From: Hygrocybe punicea
Lineage: Eukaryota > Basidiomycota > Agaricomycetes > Agaricales > Hygrophoraceae
Length of the DNA stretch: 64,000 nucleotides
Assembly: GCA_963556145.1 (NCBI GenBank)
Contig: OY744470.1
Location: 2,604,001-2,668,000, forward strand
Direction of reading: 5' to 3'
Numbering within the stretch: the first letter of the stretch is position 1; each line of letters opens with the position of its first letter. Shown piece by piece: positions 36,347 to 47,060 of this stretch. A program made the translations under genes and the position numbers. The notes beneath the pieces are model-generated. The model did not search any database, was not told the origin of the DNA, and saw only the letters and a program-made list of their open reading frames with translations.

Positions 36347-37508
36347 CTACGCCAAATGCAAATGGTCAAGCTTGTAACGTTTGTGGACCGCGGCATGAAA
36401 AGCAACATATCCAGGCAAGAAATGCTTAGAAAATATTTCCAAAGCGTTGGGGTCCGTCGAAAGAACTGCCTGAGAGCGACGACTAGTATTTGATTGGTCA
36501 GGGTAGTTGCCATGAGTGGATAAGAGTGTGTGCAATAACAACCTACCTGCAATCGATTGATACTTGCGCAAGGTCTTTCATGCACTGGAGTTTAGATTTG
36601 CCAGTCAATTGAGCGAGCAATGAGATATGGTTTGTGTTCTCGTGCTCAACTTCTTCCTTGTAAAAGGAGAAGATATCACTTGAGAAATTGAAATACATTA
36701 ACCCGGATTATGTACTATCAATGACGCATACAACTCACTTCACATCGTCGATGAGTTCAACCATGTCGGAAATGATCTGAATATACACGGCAAGTGGAAT
36801 GGTGGGCGGAAACGTGAAGATCACATAAGATGTCGAACAGCCCGTCATGTTCCGGAACCATCGCGGGTAAGCAGTGGCGCTTTTGTTCACCTTCGAACTC
36901 CAATTGATGATGTTTTCAAAAAGTTGTAAAAATGGCAAAAATACATACCGACATATTTTGCTGATCATAATCAATGATCAAAGCGGTGATAAAATCGAGA
37001 GAGGTGGAGACCACGAGATTGGCGCAGGTGGGAAGAAAATGAATATAAGACTTTTGGAGCAGTGCGGCATAGCAATCAAGTAATGGGTGCATTTGCGGTT
37101 GACCAGACATGAAACGCGCTTGGAACTCTCGCACAGAAGAGGCATCTGCCTGGGTAAGATCATCCAAGTAAATGAGGCTGTACAATTCAAGTTAAAAAAG
37201 GCTGAATAAAAGAATGCTAATAACGCGAAAATAGTTTCTCACCACGCAGTATACAGGCAGATCCATTGACGAGTTTGAACACTCTCCAAGTGGGCATATG
37301 TTGTAGTACTGATGGCCACGCCACCTTGCAAGGCGAGCTGAAATTCCGGTGACTGTACTATCTCGGGTTGAAAGCCATCGCGAAGCGCAAGCTCGCAACA
37401 AGATTGAGCAAACTCAGCGTCGTAGGTGAACTTTGGATATGTGATATTCATTTCGCGCATAAAATTGCAAAGGACGTCACGGATGTCACTTAAATATTGG
37501 GGACTCAT
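36347..37508 (-). CDS. TRI5-like sesquiterpene synthase
   Basis: It belongs to the trichodiene-synthase (TRI5) class I terpene cyclase family, which ionises farnesyl diphosphate. ATG 37508 gives SDIRDVLCNFMREMNITYPK. The next exon gives YLDDLTQADASSVREFQARF (Asp-rich metal site), then MHPLLDCYAALLQKSY and VVSTSLDFITALIIDYD. Later exons give YPRWFRNMTGCSTSYVIFTF, FSFYKEEVEHENTNHISL (matching the second metal-binding NSE-type region) and FLPGYVAFHAAVHKRYKLD. The stop TAG is at 36347. Four or five short introns. The product cannot be inferred from sequence. No P450, transporter or regulator is adjacent, so this is not an obvious biosynthetic cluster. An upstream exon cannot be excluded. Confidence 0.82.
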
Positions 37509-38676
37509 ATCATCGTTTGCTGAGAAGCCGCAGACCTGCGAACAAACTCAAGAAGTCAATAAGCTGCCTCAAAACAAAACCTGACATTACACCCCACGTA
37601 ATCTGAAGTGAGAGTGACACTCTCACTGGCAGGCTTGCATTGGTCGCCAGTCTGCAGTCCATAAGCGAATTGATCATTATCAACTCCCAAATGTGCTTAG
37701 CTTACTGATCCATTGCTTAACATTGCGGAGAAGCTGCTTCCTATGACAGTGCACCACGAATACCAGTTATATCGGGGTGCGAAGGGAGATAACAATAGAA
37801 CAAGGGAATGGGGGGAACAGCCTACCTTGCCAATGGCATTCCTCATATGAAGAGATTGCCCATCAATGGCGCCAGTCACGGAGACTATGTCGACGGCTCA
37901 GGCTGGCACTGATCGTGTGGCGTGAAGACGCAGCTGCAATGAAAATCTCACCCGTTAGTCAGGCCTAGTCAGGTGTGATCTATGTCCGAACCCCACGGTT
38001 GTTTCGAGTGGGCATACTAGCCTATTACTAGGGTGAGAGGAACACTGTGTAAATGTTAAGGCTGAAATGTAGCAGAGTCAACTTACAAAGTGAGGTCTAG
38101 ACCCCTTTCTGCATTTCAGTTGCGTTGCGCTGTTTACAGCCAATTCGGGAAATGGGTGACCACTATTTTTTTTTTCGCAACTTTTTGTTTTGAGACCGGC
38201 AACCACCGGACTTTCAGTACTCCACCCATAATGCATAACGGGTTCCTCGTATGCCCACTCGAAACAACCGTGAGATGCGGACATAGATCAAACCTGAACT
38301 AACATCCTAACTTGAACCCCCATTGCCTGAAGACGCCAACCATATTTGGCCCACCATCTGGTGGCACCGTGCTAGCATGTTCTGGGGAGGAGAAGGGGGG
38401 TTGTATATTAAAGTTTGAGCCTGGCGTGATGAATAGTAATTCCGTAGTACACACGCGTACTCACATCGGAGGCGTTCTCGGGGTGAAGTCATGAGCAAAT
38501 GAGCAAAACTGATTCACCGGACCGGCGTAAGCATCTACCAAACCCAGCGCTTCCAAGTCCTTTTCATCCTGACAACAAATGCAGATTGCAGAAGCGCGTA
38601 GCACATTAATGATGCATAAGTTATACTGCGACCTCCAAGAACAAAACCTCGAGAGGCTCACTCTCCACATTCCTTT
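37509..38676. other. Intergenic with one exon-like segment
   Basis: No complete gene. On the minus strand, 38569-38466 is bounded by a good acceptor (TTGTTGTCAG) and a strong donor (GTGAGTACG). It reads DEKDLEALGLVDAYAGPVNQ, then FCSFAHDFTPRTPP. No partner exons could be placed, so it may be an orphan exon or chance. The terpene synthase promoter should lie at 37509-37900. Confidence 0.3.
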
Positions 38677-40400
38677 TCACGCAGGCTCCCACATGAAATC
38701 ATTCAAAGGCACCTCCAACTCGCGCGCGATAGCGAGTGCCACCTCGTATGACACCCCACATCTTAGCGACGGTGCCATGCCATCCATTATCACAGTCCCA
38801 CCGCCACCACCTGCTGCTGAAGACGCCCGGTGCAGCAGACGCATCGTCGCGAGCTCCATCACCTGTGTGTAGTTGCCACCAGCGTAAACGGAGTTGTAAG
38901 TATCCAGCATAGCCATAACAAGACCAATAACAACAAAAAAAGCAACACCAAATGAGAATGTATGAAAGTGATCATGACGATGAGCATAGGGGAAACCGTA
39001 TCGGTGAAAAGAACGGGAATGGCACGTACTGTAGCGGAGACGTGTACGCGTGATATCTCCGTAGTGGGGTTCTCCTCGGGATCCCTTATGCGGGTGTCGG
39101 CGTCATATTCGTCGAGGAGCACATTCAGGATGGCGAGGAGGCGGTCGAGAGGAAAGGAGGTGGGGCCTAGGAGGCGCTGCGGGACCTGTGGGGTTGAGCC
39201 AGTCAGCATATTGTTGACAGTATAAGGGAAGAGGGTGCTCGCACCTTTGCGGGGCCGCCCTTTGACTTCCTCGCGCTTGCGCCACCTTTTCTGCGACGAC
39301 GACGACGCTCTTCGGGGCCGCGGCCGAACATGCGGAGGTCGGATTTGGGAGGGTTGGTGGATGCGAGGAATGCAGCGACGAGGATGAACTTTGCCATTCT
39401 GGGTAGGCGTAATGATGACGACGACGATGTGTCATTGGTGTCGTTGCGAGAGGCGAGTAGTGCTGTGGCAGCTGCACTTGCAGGCAGTGCGAGGAGGTTG
39501 GGCGGGGGCTCGTTGTCGCGTGCCCATGCTGCTGCGTTTGTCAGGCGGGGGAGGAGTGTTTCGAGTGCTGCGGTGAACGAAGGAGCGAATAGGCGAGTGA
39601 GACGGATGCGGGTGTCTTCTGTGGGCGGGGCGATGTCGGTGCCGTCGGGGTGTTGGTCTAGGAGGGGCTGAACAAAACCGGGCCAGCGTGCTGCTGTGAT
39701 GTAGGCGAGTTCGTCTGGGTCCTGCGTGAACGGTGCGCAGGTGCTGTAGAGGACATGTGCAAAGTGTTGGTAGAGGGGGAGGAGGGCGGGGTCGTAGGGG
39801 GTGTTTTTATTTTGGTTTGTTGCGGATGTTTCGAGGAAGAGATCGGACAGGCGCTGGATTGTCTCTGGATTGCCAAGGAGTGTGAGTGAAAGGGGGATGA
39901 AATGGAGTGAGAAGTACCTTGTTTTGAAGGTGGCTGGACGTCGATGAAGAATGGATCTGGGGAAGCCCCGAGAGATGGTCGCAAGTCGAGCCAAGAGACG
40001 TTGGAAATGAATATTGTGGTTATGGGTAGACGAGACTTGAGAATAAAGAGAAGTTGTGAGAAGAATGAGAATGCGAGAAAAGAAAGGAACAAACGAGTTC
40101 AGCGAGACGAGAAAGGGGTACGATTAAATCTGGGAGGTTTTGTCGGAGAGACTCTGCGCGATCGACTGCGACGACGATTCTGGGAGAGGCTGGGAGACGA
40201 GAAAGAGCGTGCAGGAAATCATGGAGATTTGTTGGAGTCGTTGGTGGAGAGTCGAGCGAGGACAGGAGGGAAGTGAAGAAGAGGCGGTGAGTGAACGAGG
40301 AGACGGCGTTGACAAGACCGAATCGTGTGTTGGAGCGATCGACGGAAGAAAGTGAATTTGTGTACAAAAAACTACATCCGACATCGGTGATCGAGATCAT
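38677..40400 (-). CDS. ORC5: Origin recognition complex subunit 5, N-terminally short
   Basis: Orc5 is an AAA+ subunit of ORC, which marks replication origins and loads MCM. The readable part begins TRFGLVNAVSSFTHRLFF and continues IVVAVDRAESLRQNLPDLIV, PLSRLAEL, TTIFISNVSWLDLRP, then GASPDPFFIDVQPPSKQ. Large exons follow to QRLLGPTSFPLDRLLAILNV, SRVHVSATVMELATM and SYEVALAIARELEVPLNDF, with TGA at 38677. The phases of the introns I checked agree. The family normally has about 60 more N-terminal residues, including the nucleotide-binding loop. Here only about 25 unrelated residues (from ATG 40400) can precede the conserved part. Immediately upstream is the promoter of a duplicated plus-strand gene. 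The first exon may have been lost, or be too small for me to find. Confidence 0.8.
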
Positions 40401-40412
40401 CCTTCAGTCGGT

Positions 40413-40475
40413 CACGTGTCACTATGCTATATAACCAACTCGCTTTCTCACTTTCTCAAACAAACAAACTTGACC
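40413..40475 (+). promoter_or_regulatory. Core promoter and leader, paralogue A
   Basis: A CACGTG box (40413-40418) is followed by TATATAA (40428-40434), a CT-rich tract and a CAAACAAACAAAC leader, ending GACC before the ATG. The same arrangement precedes paralogue B. The divergent ORC5 start is only 13 bp from the CACGTG box, so the region may act in both directions. Confidence 0.6.
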
Positions 40476-41435
40476 ATGAACAACATCATCCTCTTTATCG
40501 TTATCCGCTTCACAAGCTTGGCCGGTTTTTCAAAGGTTCGTTAGTCTTATCCCTTCAAACAACCGTATTCTAACCCTTTTCGACAGTCGCTCTGCGCTAT
40601 CTGCACTATTTGGCTATTCCCTTCACTCAAATCTTCGCCACCCCCTCTCAAACCATCTCTTCCTCGTAAACACAGAACCCGTCGTACAAGGCATAAACAC
40701 ACCCCAGAACATACGCCAAGCCCTCCGATTCACACCTGCATGTGCAACGCTCCCGCAACCCCTCTCCCATGCAACCCCTCTCCCCAACCCCTCTCCCGCC
40801 CAGCGAACATGCGCCACGCAACGTTCAGCGCAGCCCTCTCACAATTTTCTCGACCCCTCAACGCAACTCAGCGCAGGTGGCTCTCATCTCGGTCCATGTC
40901 TCACAACCACCTCTCCTTCCCCCGCCCTTCTTTATCGGAAACAGACACGGACACGGACAATTCTACGTCGGATGAATCAAGCTCTTCATCCCCTCGCTCA
41001 TCGTTATTCTCTGTCCAGTCCACCCCATCTTCGTCCGAGGACTCCTGCCCATCCGACTCTGCACATCCTCGTCGCCCATCGGCAATCTTACGTGCCCGCC
41101 TCCCCAGCGCGTTCCGCAAACGCAAGGACTCTATGGCGTCCTTCACCGACGTGGAACAAACCGACGTTGACCCTATAACCCCTATCACTCCGAGCTCCAC
41201 CATCCCTGAACACCCTCCCATCCCACTGCGCAAATCCAGCGTCGTATTCTCTTGCCCGTGGGTCCCAGCACGCGCCGATGCCGTCTCCCCACTCACCACC
41301 GAATTCAACGCAACCACCAACCCACTATTACCATCATCCACCCCTGCTCCCGAACAGGTTTCGGCCAAGCCCAAGCCGAAGCGCAAGATGCGCTTCATAT
41401 TCGGCAAACGCGCTGCGAAATGCTCTCCGGCGTGA
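40476..41435 (+). CDS. Ser/Pro-rich protein, paralogue A
   Basis: Exon 1 (40476-40535) encodes MNNIILFIVIRFTSLAGFSK, a hydrophobic N-terminus like a signal anchor. A 51-nt intron follows, then exon 2 (40587-41435) with TGA. The body is low-complexity and Ser/Pro/Thr-rich: SETDTDTDNSTSDESSSSSP, PSAFRKRKDS, STIPEHPPIPLRKSSVVFSC and PWVPARADAVSPLTTEFN. The C-terminus is basic (KPKPKRKMRFIFGKRAAK). I do not recognise the family. The frame is supported by paralogue B, which keeps the same splice sites and frame despite differences, including indels near the middle. It could be a secreted, membrane-anchored or nuclear disordered protein. Confidence 0.6.
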
Positions 41436-42690
41436 CATGTCGTTCGTTCAATCACTTGATGTCGAGAGCTATCGTTTTGGCATGATTGTTATTTGTAAAT
41501 GCTATTATTCTTATCCTGTTGAGGAGTCATTTTATTACAAGCCATATCATGGACTTTCGCCTGTACCGCAATCGCAATTCCCTCTTCTGTATCCATACAT
41601 ATATCTGCATCTTCTAGACCTCCAAATTTGGTTTTTGGATTCGAACATTACACTTGTACCAACATGATAATGACGTATTTGACGAACGTTGAGAGAAACA
41701 CCTTGCATCTCTAAACCCTGGAGGAACGCTTGGTAAAGTTACCAGTTAGCAAGTTTGATCATGATCACCGAGACAAATTTCCTTTGTACTTCCTGTTCAA
41801 AGAGGACGGTGGGAGTGTGGGAGTGTGTCGTCAGTCGGGTTATTCGCTTTGCATGTATATATATGCAGCCACTTGGCACTGACCAGTGATCGACCCTCAA
41901 TGATTCCGTCGAGGATGTCGCGTGCCATCACCTGTTTTGGGATTCAGAATGTCAGTTTTTTGACCGTAACGCGTTCGGGTGAAGAGAGGGAGGTTCGTCT
42001 CTCAACAGGGAACGAGTGTGCATGTCTCCAGTGGTGGTCACGGTAGGGAGAGCCTTCGCACTTCCAGCGACGGTGAGGAATACGAAATGAGTGATTATAG
42101 AGGGAAGTAAAAGAGTTATTATTTGATATAAACAGATAAGTTCTAGCCACTATGCTCACGTTGCATGTTTGATAGGGTGGACGTTCATATTGACAGATTG
42201 GAGTTGAACGTAAGTAGTAATAAGAGTTATGGCCGTGATGAGATTTTGTAAGCTTGAGAGGTGGCTAGGTTTTACTTACCACTGTACCAGCCCATGCCTT
42301 GTGTATGATGATCAGTGAGTGAATGAGCTCGGCTGGGGGGATATCAGTGAGCTTGGATCCTGAGGAATTTATACACCGACAGGGAAGCACTGCAGACAAG
42401 CGGCTGTAGAGGTTCCGAATCTTGGCTCGCCCAACATGTCCGATTAATCATGTAGTCATCATCAAAACCGCCTCTCGGCCAAAATCATCGTTGGTACCCC
42501 CTTTCATCTTGATGATCTGGCCTTCCTGACGAGGGCGACCCCAACGAACGAATCCTTATTTGGATAAGTAGAGCTAAGATCTCGAAAAATGGGGATCGAA
42601 CCATCACGGAGAAAGTATGGTTTAGAATATTCAATACACATGAAATCACAGCAGTGACCTTATGACTTGCGTATCTGCTCAACCATTAAT
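41436..42690. other. Region between paralogues, nothing coding recognised
   Basis: The 3' flank of paralogue A, then unique sequence with short open frames only. A GGTTCGATCCC match on the minus strand near 42590 is not part of a foldable tRNA. Confidence 0.4.
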
Positions 42691-42694
42691 TTGT

Positions 42695-43240
42695 GTGGCT
42701 GGCGCAGGCGGTGCGTCGTTTGTTGTTGGGGCCCCCAGGAGAACCAAAGTTGTTTCTGTGGAGAACAAAAGAAATTCCGAAAGAGTTGTGGTGATATGCG
42801 TGCTGGCCTGATCATCATCATCAACAGAGAAGATACCCTTAACATGCGCATGAAATTATAATTAGCGGTACCTTTTTTGACTTGTATCCGCCCAAAGATT
42901 ATAGTTGTGACTCGGCGCTGACGGTGAGGAAAGCAAAGCTGATTTTGTAAATTATTACAACGACGATCAAATTCCCGAAAGAGTTGTAGTTACACGCACG
43001 GCCTGATCATGGTGATCAACAGAGAAGGTGTGGCGTTAAGACATTAGTATAGTTACGTCCAACATGGAATTACGGTACCTTTTGGACCTGTGTCCGCCCA
43101 AACATTAGCTGTGCCTTGCCAGCGGTGAGCACTGTACTTAATCGTTACGGGGAGGGAAACCAAAGTCGTTTCTGTGAAGACAGACCGCGACGTAACGACA
43201 TTCCAAGAGAGTTGGTATATGCAGGACCTTACCGAACATC
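42695..43240. repeat. Degenerate tandem repeat, period about 195 bp
   Basis: The block CCGAAAGAGTTGTGGTGATA followed by GGCCTGATCATCATCATCAACAGAGAAG, GGTACCTTTTTTGACTTG and TCCGCCCAAA at about 42775-42895 recurs diverged at about 42972-43105. A partial third unit (ACCAAAGTCGTTTCTGTGAAG) starts near 43155, matching 42734. It lies upstream of paralogue B and shows no coding pattern. Confidence 0.6.
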
Positions 43241-43504
43241 AGCGGGTTTAACCTCGCAGTCAGCAGTCCCAGTACTAGTCTCGAAGCCTTGCATCGACTG
43301 TGGGCCTGTGGCAGGCAGTAGTTAATTTTATGCGAAGTCGTCACGGTGAGTGTTGGCATGTTTGGTAGGCCGAAATTAGGCGCTGGCATCCGAGTCATGA
43401 CATCAACAACGATGCTGAATCGATCGTGAATGCGTCATCGACGGAACCAAATGTCGGCTCCAAATGTCGGATGGATCGACATCGGATGTATTTTCTCGGT
43501 TTGT

Positions 43505-43567
43505 CACGTGTCACTCTGCTATATAACCAACTCGCTTTCTCACTTTCTCAAACAAACACACTTGACC
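43505..43567 (+). promoter_or_regulatory. Core promoter and leader, paralogue B
   Basis: CACGTG at 43505-43510, TATATAA at 43520-43526, CT tract and CAAACAAACACAC leader. It is nearly identical to 40413-40475, so the duplication began just upstream of the CACGTG box. Confidence 0.6.
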
Positions 43568-44581
43568 ATGAACAACATCATCCTCTTTATCGTTATCCGC
43601 TTCACAAGCTTGGCCGGTTTCTCAAAGGTTCGTTGGTTTTATCGCTTCAAACAACCGTATTCTAACCCTTGTCGACAGTCGCTCTGCGCTATCTGCACTA
43701 CTTGGCTATTCCCTTCACTCAAATCTTCGCCACCCCCTCTCAAATCGTCTCTTCCTCGTAAACACAGAACCCGTCGTACAAGGCATAAACACACCCCAGA
43801 ACATACGCCAAGCCCTCCGATTCACACCTGCATGTGCAACGCTCCCGCAACCCCTCTCCCATGCAACCCCTCTCCCCAACCCCTCTCCCGCCCAGCGAAC
43901 ATGCGCCACGCAACGTTCAGCGCAGCCCTCTCACAATTTTCTCGACCCCTCAACGCAACTCAGCGCAGGTGGCTCTCATCGCGGTCCATGTCTCACAACC
44001 ACCTCTCCTTCCCCCGCCCTTCTTTGTCGGAAACAGACACGGACACGGACAATTCTACGTCGGATGAATCAAGCTCATCATCCCCTCGCTCATCGTTATT
44101 CTCTGTCCAGTCCACCCCATCCTCGTCCGAGGACTCCTGCCCATCCGACTCTGCACGTCCCCGTCGCCCATCAGTAATCTTACGTGCCCGCCTCCCCAGC
44201 GCGTTCCGCAAACGCAAGGACTCCGTGTCTTCCTTCACATCCGTAGAGAAAACCGACAACGTTGAACCCACACGAAGCGCAGTCACCTCTATAACCCCTA
44301 TAACCCCTATAACCCCAAGTTCCACCATCCCTGAACACCCTCCCATGCCAATGCGCAAATCCAGCATCGTGTTCTCTTGCCCGTGGGTCCCGGCGCGCAC
44401 TGATTCAATCTCCCCACTCACCATCGACTTCAACGAATCCACCACCCCACTATTACCCACTGTTCCCGAACAGGTTTCAGTCAACTTGAAGCCCAAGTCG
44501 AAACGCAACTTGAAGATGCGCTTCCCATTCGGCAGACGTGCTGCGAAACCTAGCCTGAAGCTTGAAGCCTCTCAGGCTTGA
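43568..44581 (+). CDS. Ser/Pro-rich protein, paralogue B
   Basis: Tandem copy of 40476-41435, about 3.1 kb downstream, same strand. Exon 1 (43568-43627) encodes the identical hydrophobic N-terminus; the intron is 43628-43678; exon 2 runs to TGA 44581. The first two thirds are almost identical to paralogue A. The C-terminal third differs by substitutions and in-frame indels (SVSSFTSVEKTDNVEPTRSA, an extra TPITPITP, and a longer basic end KRNLKMRFPFGRRAAKP). Indels that preserve frame argue that both copies are translated. Function is unknown. Confidence 0.6.
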   Translation: MNNIILFIVIRFTSLAGFSKVRWFYRFKQPYSNPCRQSLCAICTTWLFPSLKSSPPPLKSSLPRKHRTRRTRHKHTPEHTPSPPIHTCMCNAPATPLPCNPSPQPLSRPANMRHATFSAALSQFSRPLNATQRRWLSSRSMSHNHLSFPRPSLSETDTDTDNSTSDESSSSSPRSSLFSVQSTPSSSEDSCPSDSARPRRPSVILRARLPSAFRKRKDSVSSFTSVEKTDNVEPTRSAVTSITPITPITPSSTIPEHPPMPMRKSSIVFSCPWVPARTDSISPLTIDFNESTTPLLPTVPEQVSVNLKPKSKRNLKMRFPFGRRAAKPSLKLEASQA

Positions 44582-44876
44582 TCCCATTATCGATCGACTT
44601 GATGTCGAAAGTGTTATAGTTCATTGCTATTGTTGTCGCGTCACTCTCTGGCTGGAACGGACATATATCATATCGGACATTTTTCACGGAGCATATAAAT
44701 ACACATACCATCATGGACTTTTATTATTCGCAGAATTTGTATCAGCATTCACGCAATCCTTTCTCTGTACCCAAACATATCTTGACTGATATCTGTATCT
44801 TACATCCAAATTGATGCATTTGCAATTCAAAAAAATTACTTTTCTGTAATTGACGTCTTCCACCTAATTTTTAAAA
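44582..44876. other. 3' flank of paralogue B
   Basis: No feature is recognised here. The sequence is AT-rich up to the Harbinger-related segment. Confidence 0.4.
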
Positions 44877-45070
44877 GGCGGTTTCAAAATGACCTGGAGG
44901 TTTTGCTGGAGGAACCTCGGTTAAGGCTCCAGTAGGCTCGTGACATCAGCCACGCGCAGATAACTCCAATATATTGATATTTAATTTTACTGTACTAATA
45001 TGGCGCTGTCAACAAAGCGTTCACACAAGCCTGAGTCTTGTGTTTATCCTGACCCATCCCGTCCATCCAA
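44877..45070 (+). repeat. Shared 5' segment of Harbinger element 1
   Basis: About 190 bp that recurs at 56196-56383 with few differences in its first 120 bp (GGTTTCAAAATGACCTGGAG, GCTGGAGGAACCTCGGTTAAG, CCAATATATTGATATTTAAT). It includes the start of the Myb-like frame at 45000. The match stops at CCGTCCATCCAAGC. Confidence 0.8.
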
Positions 45071-47060
45071 GCGCCGTCGCATGGTGCCAAGCAAAGGAAA
45101 AGGTCGGCAGACTGATGGTTTCAAGATCAGTTGGGATCCCAATCGGACATGGCGGATGCTGGATTGGCTAGATGAATATCCTGCACAACGACATATGCTT
45201 TTCTCGGACTCCTCTCAGGAAGCTAGGGAAGAAGGACACTGCACAGATGTTGGGAAGACCTCAAAGGCAACTTATCATTCCCAAATTGCTTCATTTGTCT
45301 TTGCCAACGATCAAAATCTTGATTATTGACAACATTTCCAAGTAAACCCTGGGAAATTCACAAAATCAGTTGGAGACAAGTTAACTTCGTATGTCAAGGT
45401 TTTGCGAACTCTGATTTGTACTAATTTGCAAGAATACAGGTTGAAGAAGAAATATCGCGAGAAGTGTTCACATTTGAAGCTGAGTGGTACGGGATTGACA
45501 TGGGAGGATATGACTACCCATCCTCAATATCAGAACCTCATAGGTAAGCAAAGCTTTTTTGTTCCAGAAATGAATTGGAAACTGAGCTTGGTTTTTTCAG
45601 CGTTAATCGAGAAAGATTTTCCTGAGTTTCCCCATCTCCATGGATACTGGCGTACAATTCCGAGCTTCAATCCCTACACAGTTTCTTCGAATCCTAATCA
45701 GGATCTTCAATCTGAAACTTCAGCATTGCTCTTTTCAACGAGGGGGAATGTAGAAATTCAACATGGCACGATTGATGACACCACTGGACACCAGGTAGAG
45801 CCTTTCGGCTCTACCCAAAACAATCCAAACTTTGTCGACGGATCATTCACTTTGGAAGACCACGCTAGTGCAATGACAGACAAAGTTCCATTTCCTCCAG
45901 CGTCTTCAGTCTTTTCGTCAGATTTTCTGGCATCATCGTTGTCTCAGCCTTTCCAACAATCAAATTTTTCACTACCCCAGTTGTCTCCCAATCAGTCTGA
46001 ACCAACCAGTCATGCCTCACCATCGCCAATGGCCCCCTTCCTTCGTTCCTTGAATATTCCTGGACCTTCACATTTGCATGCATCTCCTAGCTTACCCCAA
46101 TCGATCCACGGATCCCCTCATTATATGCCTTTTCCAGGTCCTCATTCATCATCCCCTAGCCCTCGTGGAGTTTCTCCGATCACCCCGGTTACAACACAAT
46201 TGATCCACGGATCCCCTTGTTATATGCCTTTTCCATGTCCTCATTTGTCATCCCCTAGCCCTCGTGGAGTTTCTCCGATCACCCCGGTTACAACACAATT
46301 GATCCACGGATCCCCACGTTATATGCCTTATCCAAGTTCTCATTCATCATCCACTAGCCCTTGTGGGGTTTCTCCGATCTAGTGTTGCCACGACTAAGAC
46401 TACTAGTCAACTGGCAGTCATAGTCATAGTTGATTTTAGCTGCAACTCAGCTAGTTGCAACTATGACTATCTAGTTGACTAAAATTATATCATGTCTGTT
46501 CTGGTATTTATAAGTGATTTAACATACATTTGTTTAATTATAGTTGACTATTCTCAAGTTTAGTTGACTACAATGACCAGCTAAGCTGCAACTTTAGCTG
46601 CAACTATCAACTATGACTACTAAAATTTTGGTGTAAATAGTCTAGTTATAGTTGTGACTATGTAGTCGCGACTATGACTAGTCTAGTCGTGGCAACACTA
46701 CTCCGATCACCCCGGCTACAACACAATCACGGACATCTACCCACACTCCTCCTACTTCCACTAATCTGGTACATTATAACCCAAATCCCTCCTCACGAGG
46801 TCGTGGTAGTTCAGCACCACCTTCTGGCCTTCCTCGATCAAGCAACCTTTCTTGGTGAAATAATGCAGAAATTGATCGGCAAGGCAGTCTCGATGTTATC
46901 TACAAAGCGAATGCTGATTTATTACAGCAGAAGAAGCAGCGGGAACATGAGCGATTAATTGCAGAGGCTGCTATCAGATTGGAGAAATACCAGGTCCAGA
47001 GCAAGCAGCTACGCTATTCCGATATGGCAATGGAATTTGAGTTGAAGAAACCCATACCTG
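45000..47060 (+). pseudogene. PIF/Harbinger-associated Myb-like protein, decayed
   Basis: From ATG 45000 the frame gives PSRPSKRRRMVPSKGKGRQT, then FKISWDPNRTWRMLDWL. Further on come VFANDQN, YRLKKKYREKCSHLKLSGTG, LTWEDM, LIEKDFPEFPHLHGYWRTIP and a Ser/Pro-rich middle with three 33-residue repeats (IHGSPHYMPFPGPH type, 46096-46380). A C-terminal coiled coil (QQKKQREHERLIAEAAIRLE, QSKQLRYSDM) ends near 47050. The N-terminal pattern is that of the Myb/SANT-like DNA-binding partner of PIF/Harbinger transposases. It is inactivated by in-frame TGA near 45329, a 321-bp element at 46380 and a TGA near 46857. The coiled-coil block continues in the same frame after the second TGA. The 3' part and the transposase are missing, replaced by unrelated sequence after 47060. 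Confidence 0.65.
46380..46700. mobile_element. hAT-like MITE, 321 bp, TSD CTCCGATC
   Basis: Termini are TAGTGTTGCCACGAC and its exact inverse GTCGTGGCAACACTA, flanked by the 8-bp duplication CTCCGATC (46372-46379 and 46701-46708). An 8-bp duplication with short TIRs starting TAGTG is the hAT signature. Subterminal sequence is a mosaic of AGTTGCAACTATGACTA and TAGTTGACTA motifs. It has no coding capacity. Removing it with one duplication copy restores the third 33-residue repeat of the host frame. Confidence 0.92.

Noticed and set aside
42560..42690. Possible minus-strand tRNA (B-box-like GGTTCGATCCC)
   Set aside because: The T-arm and acceptor stem do not pair, and the A-box position is poor.
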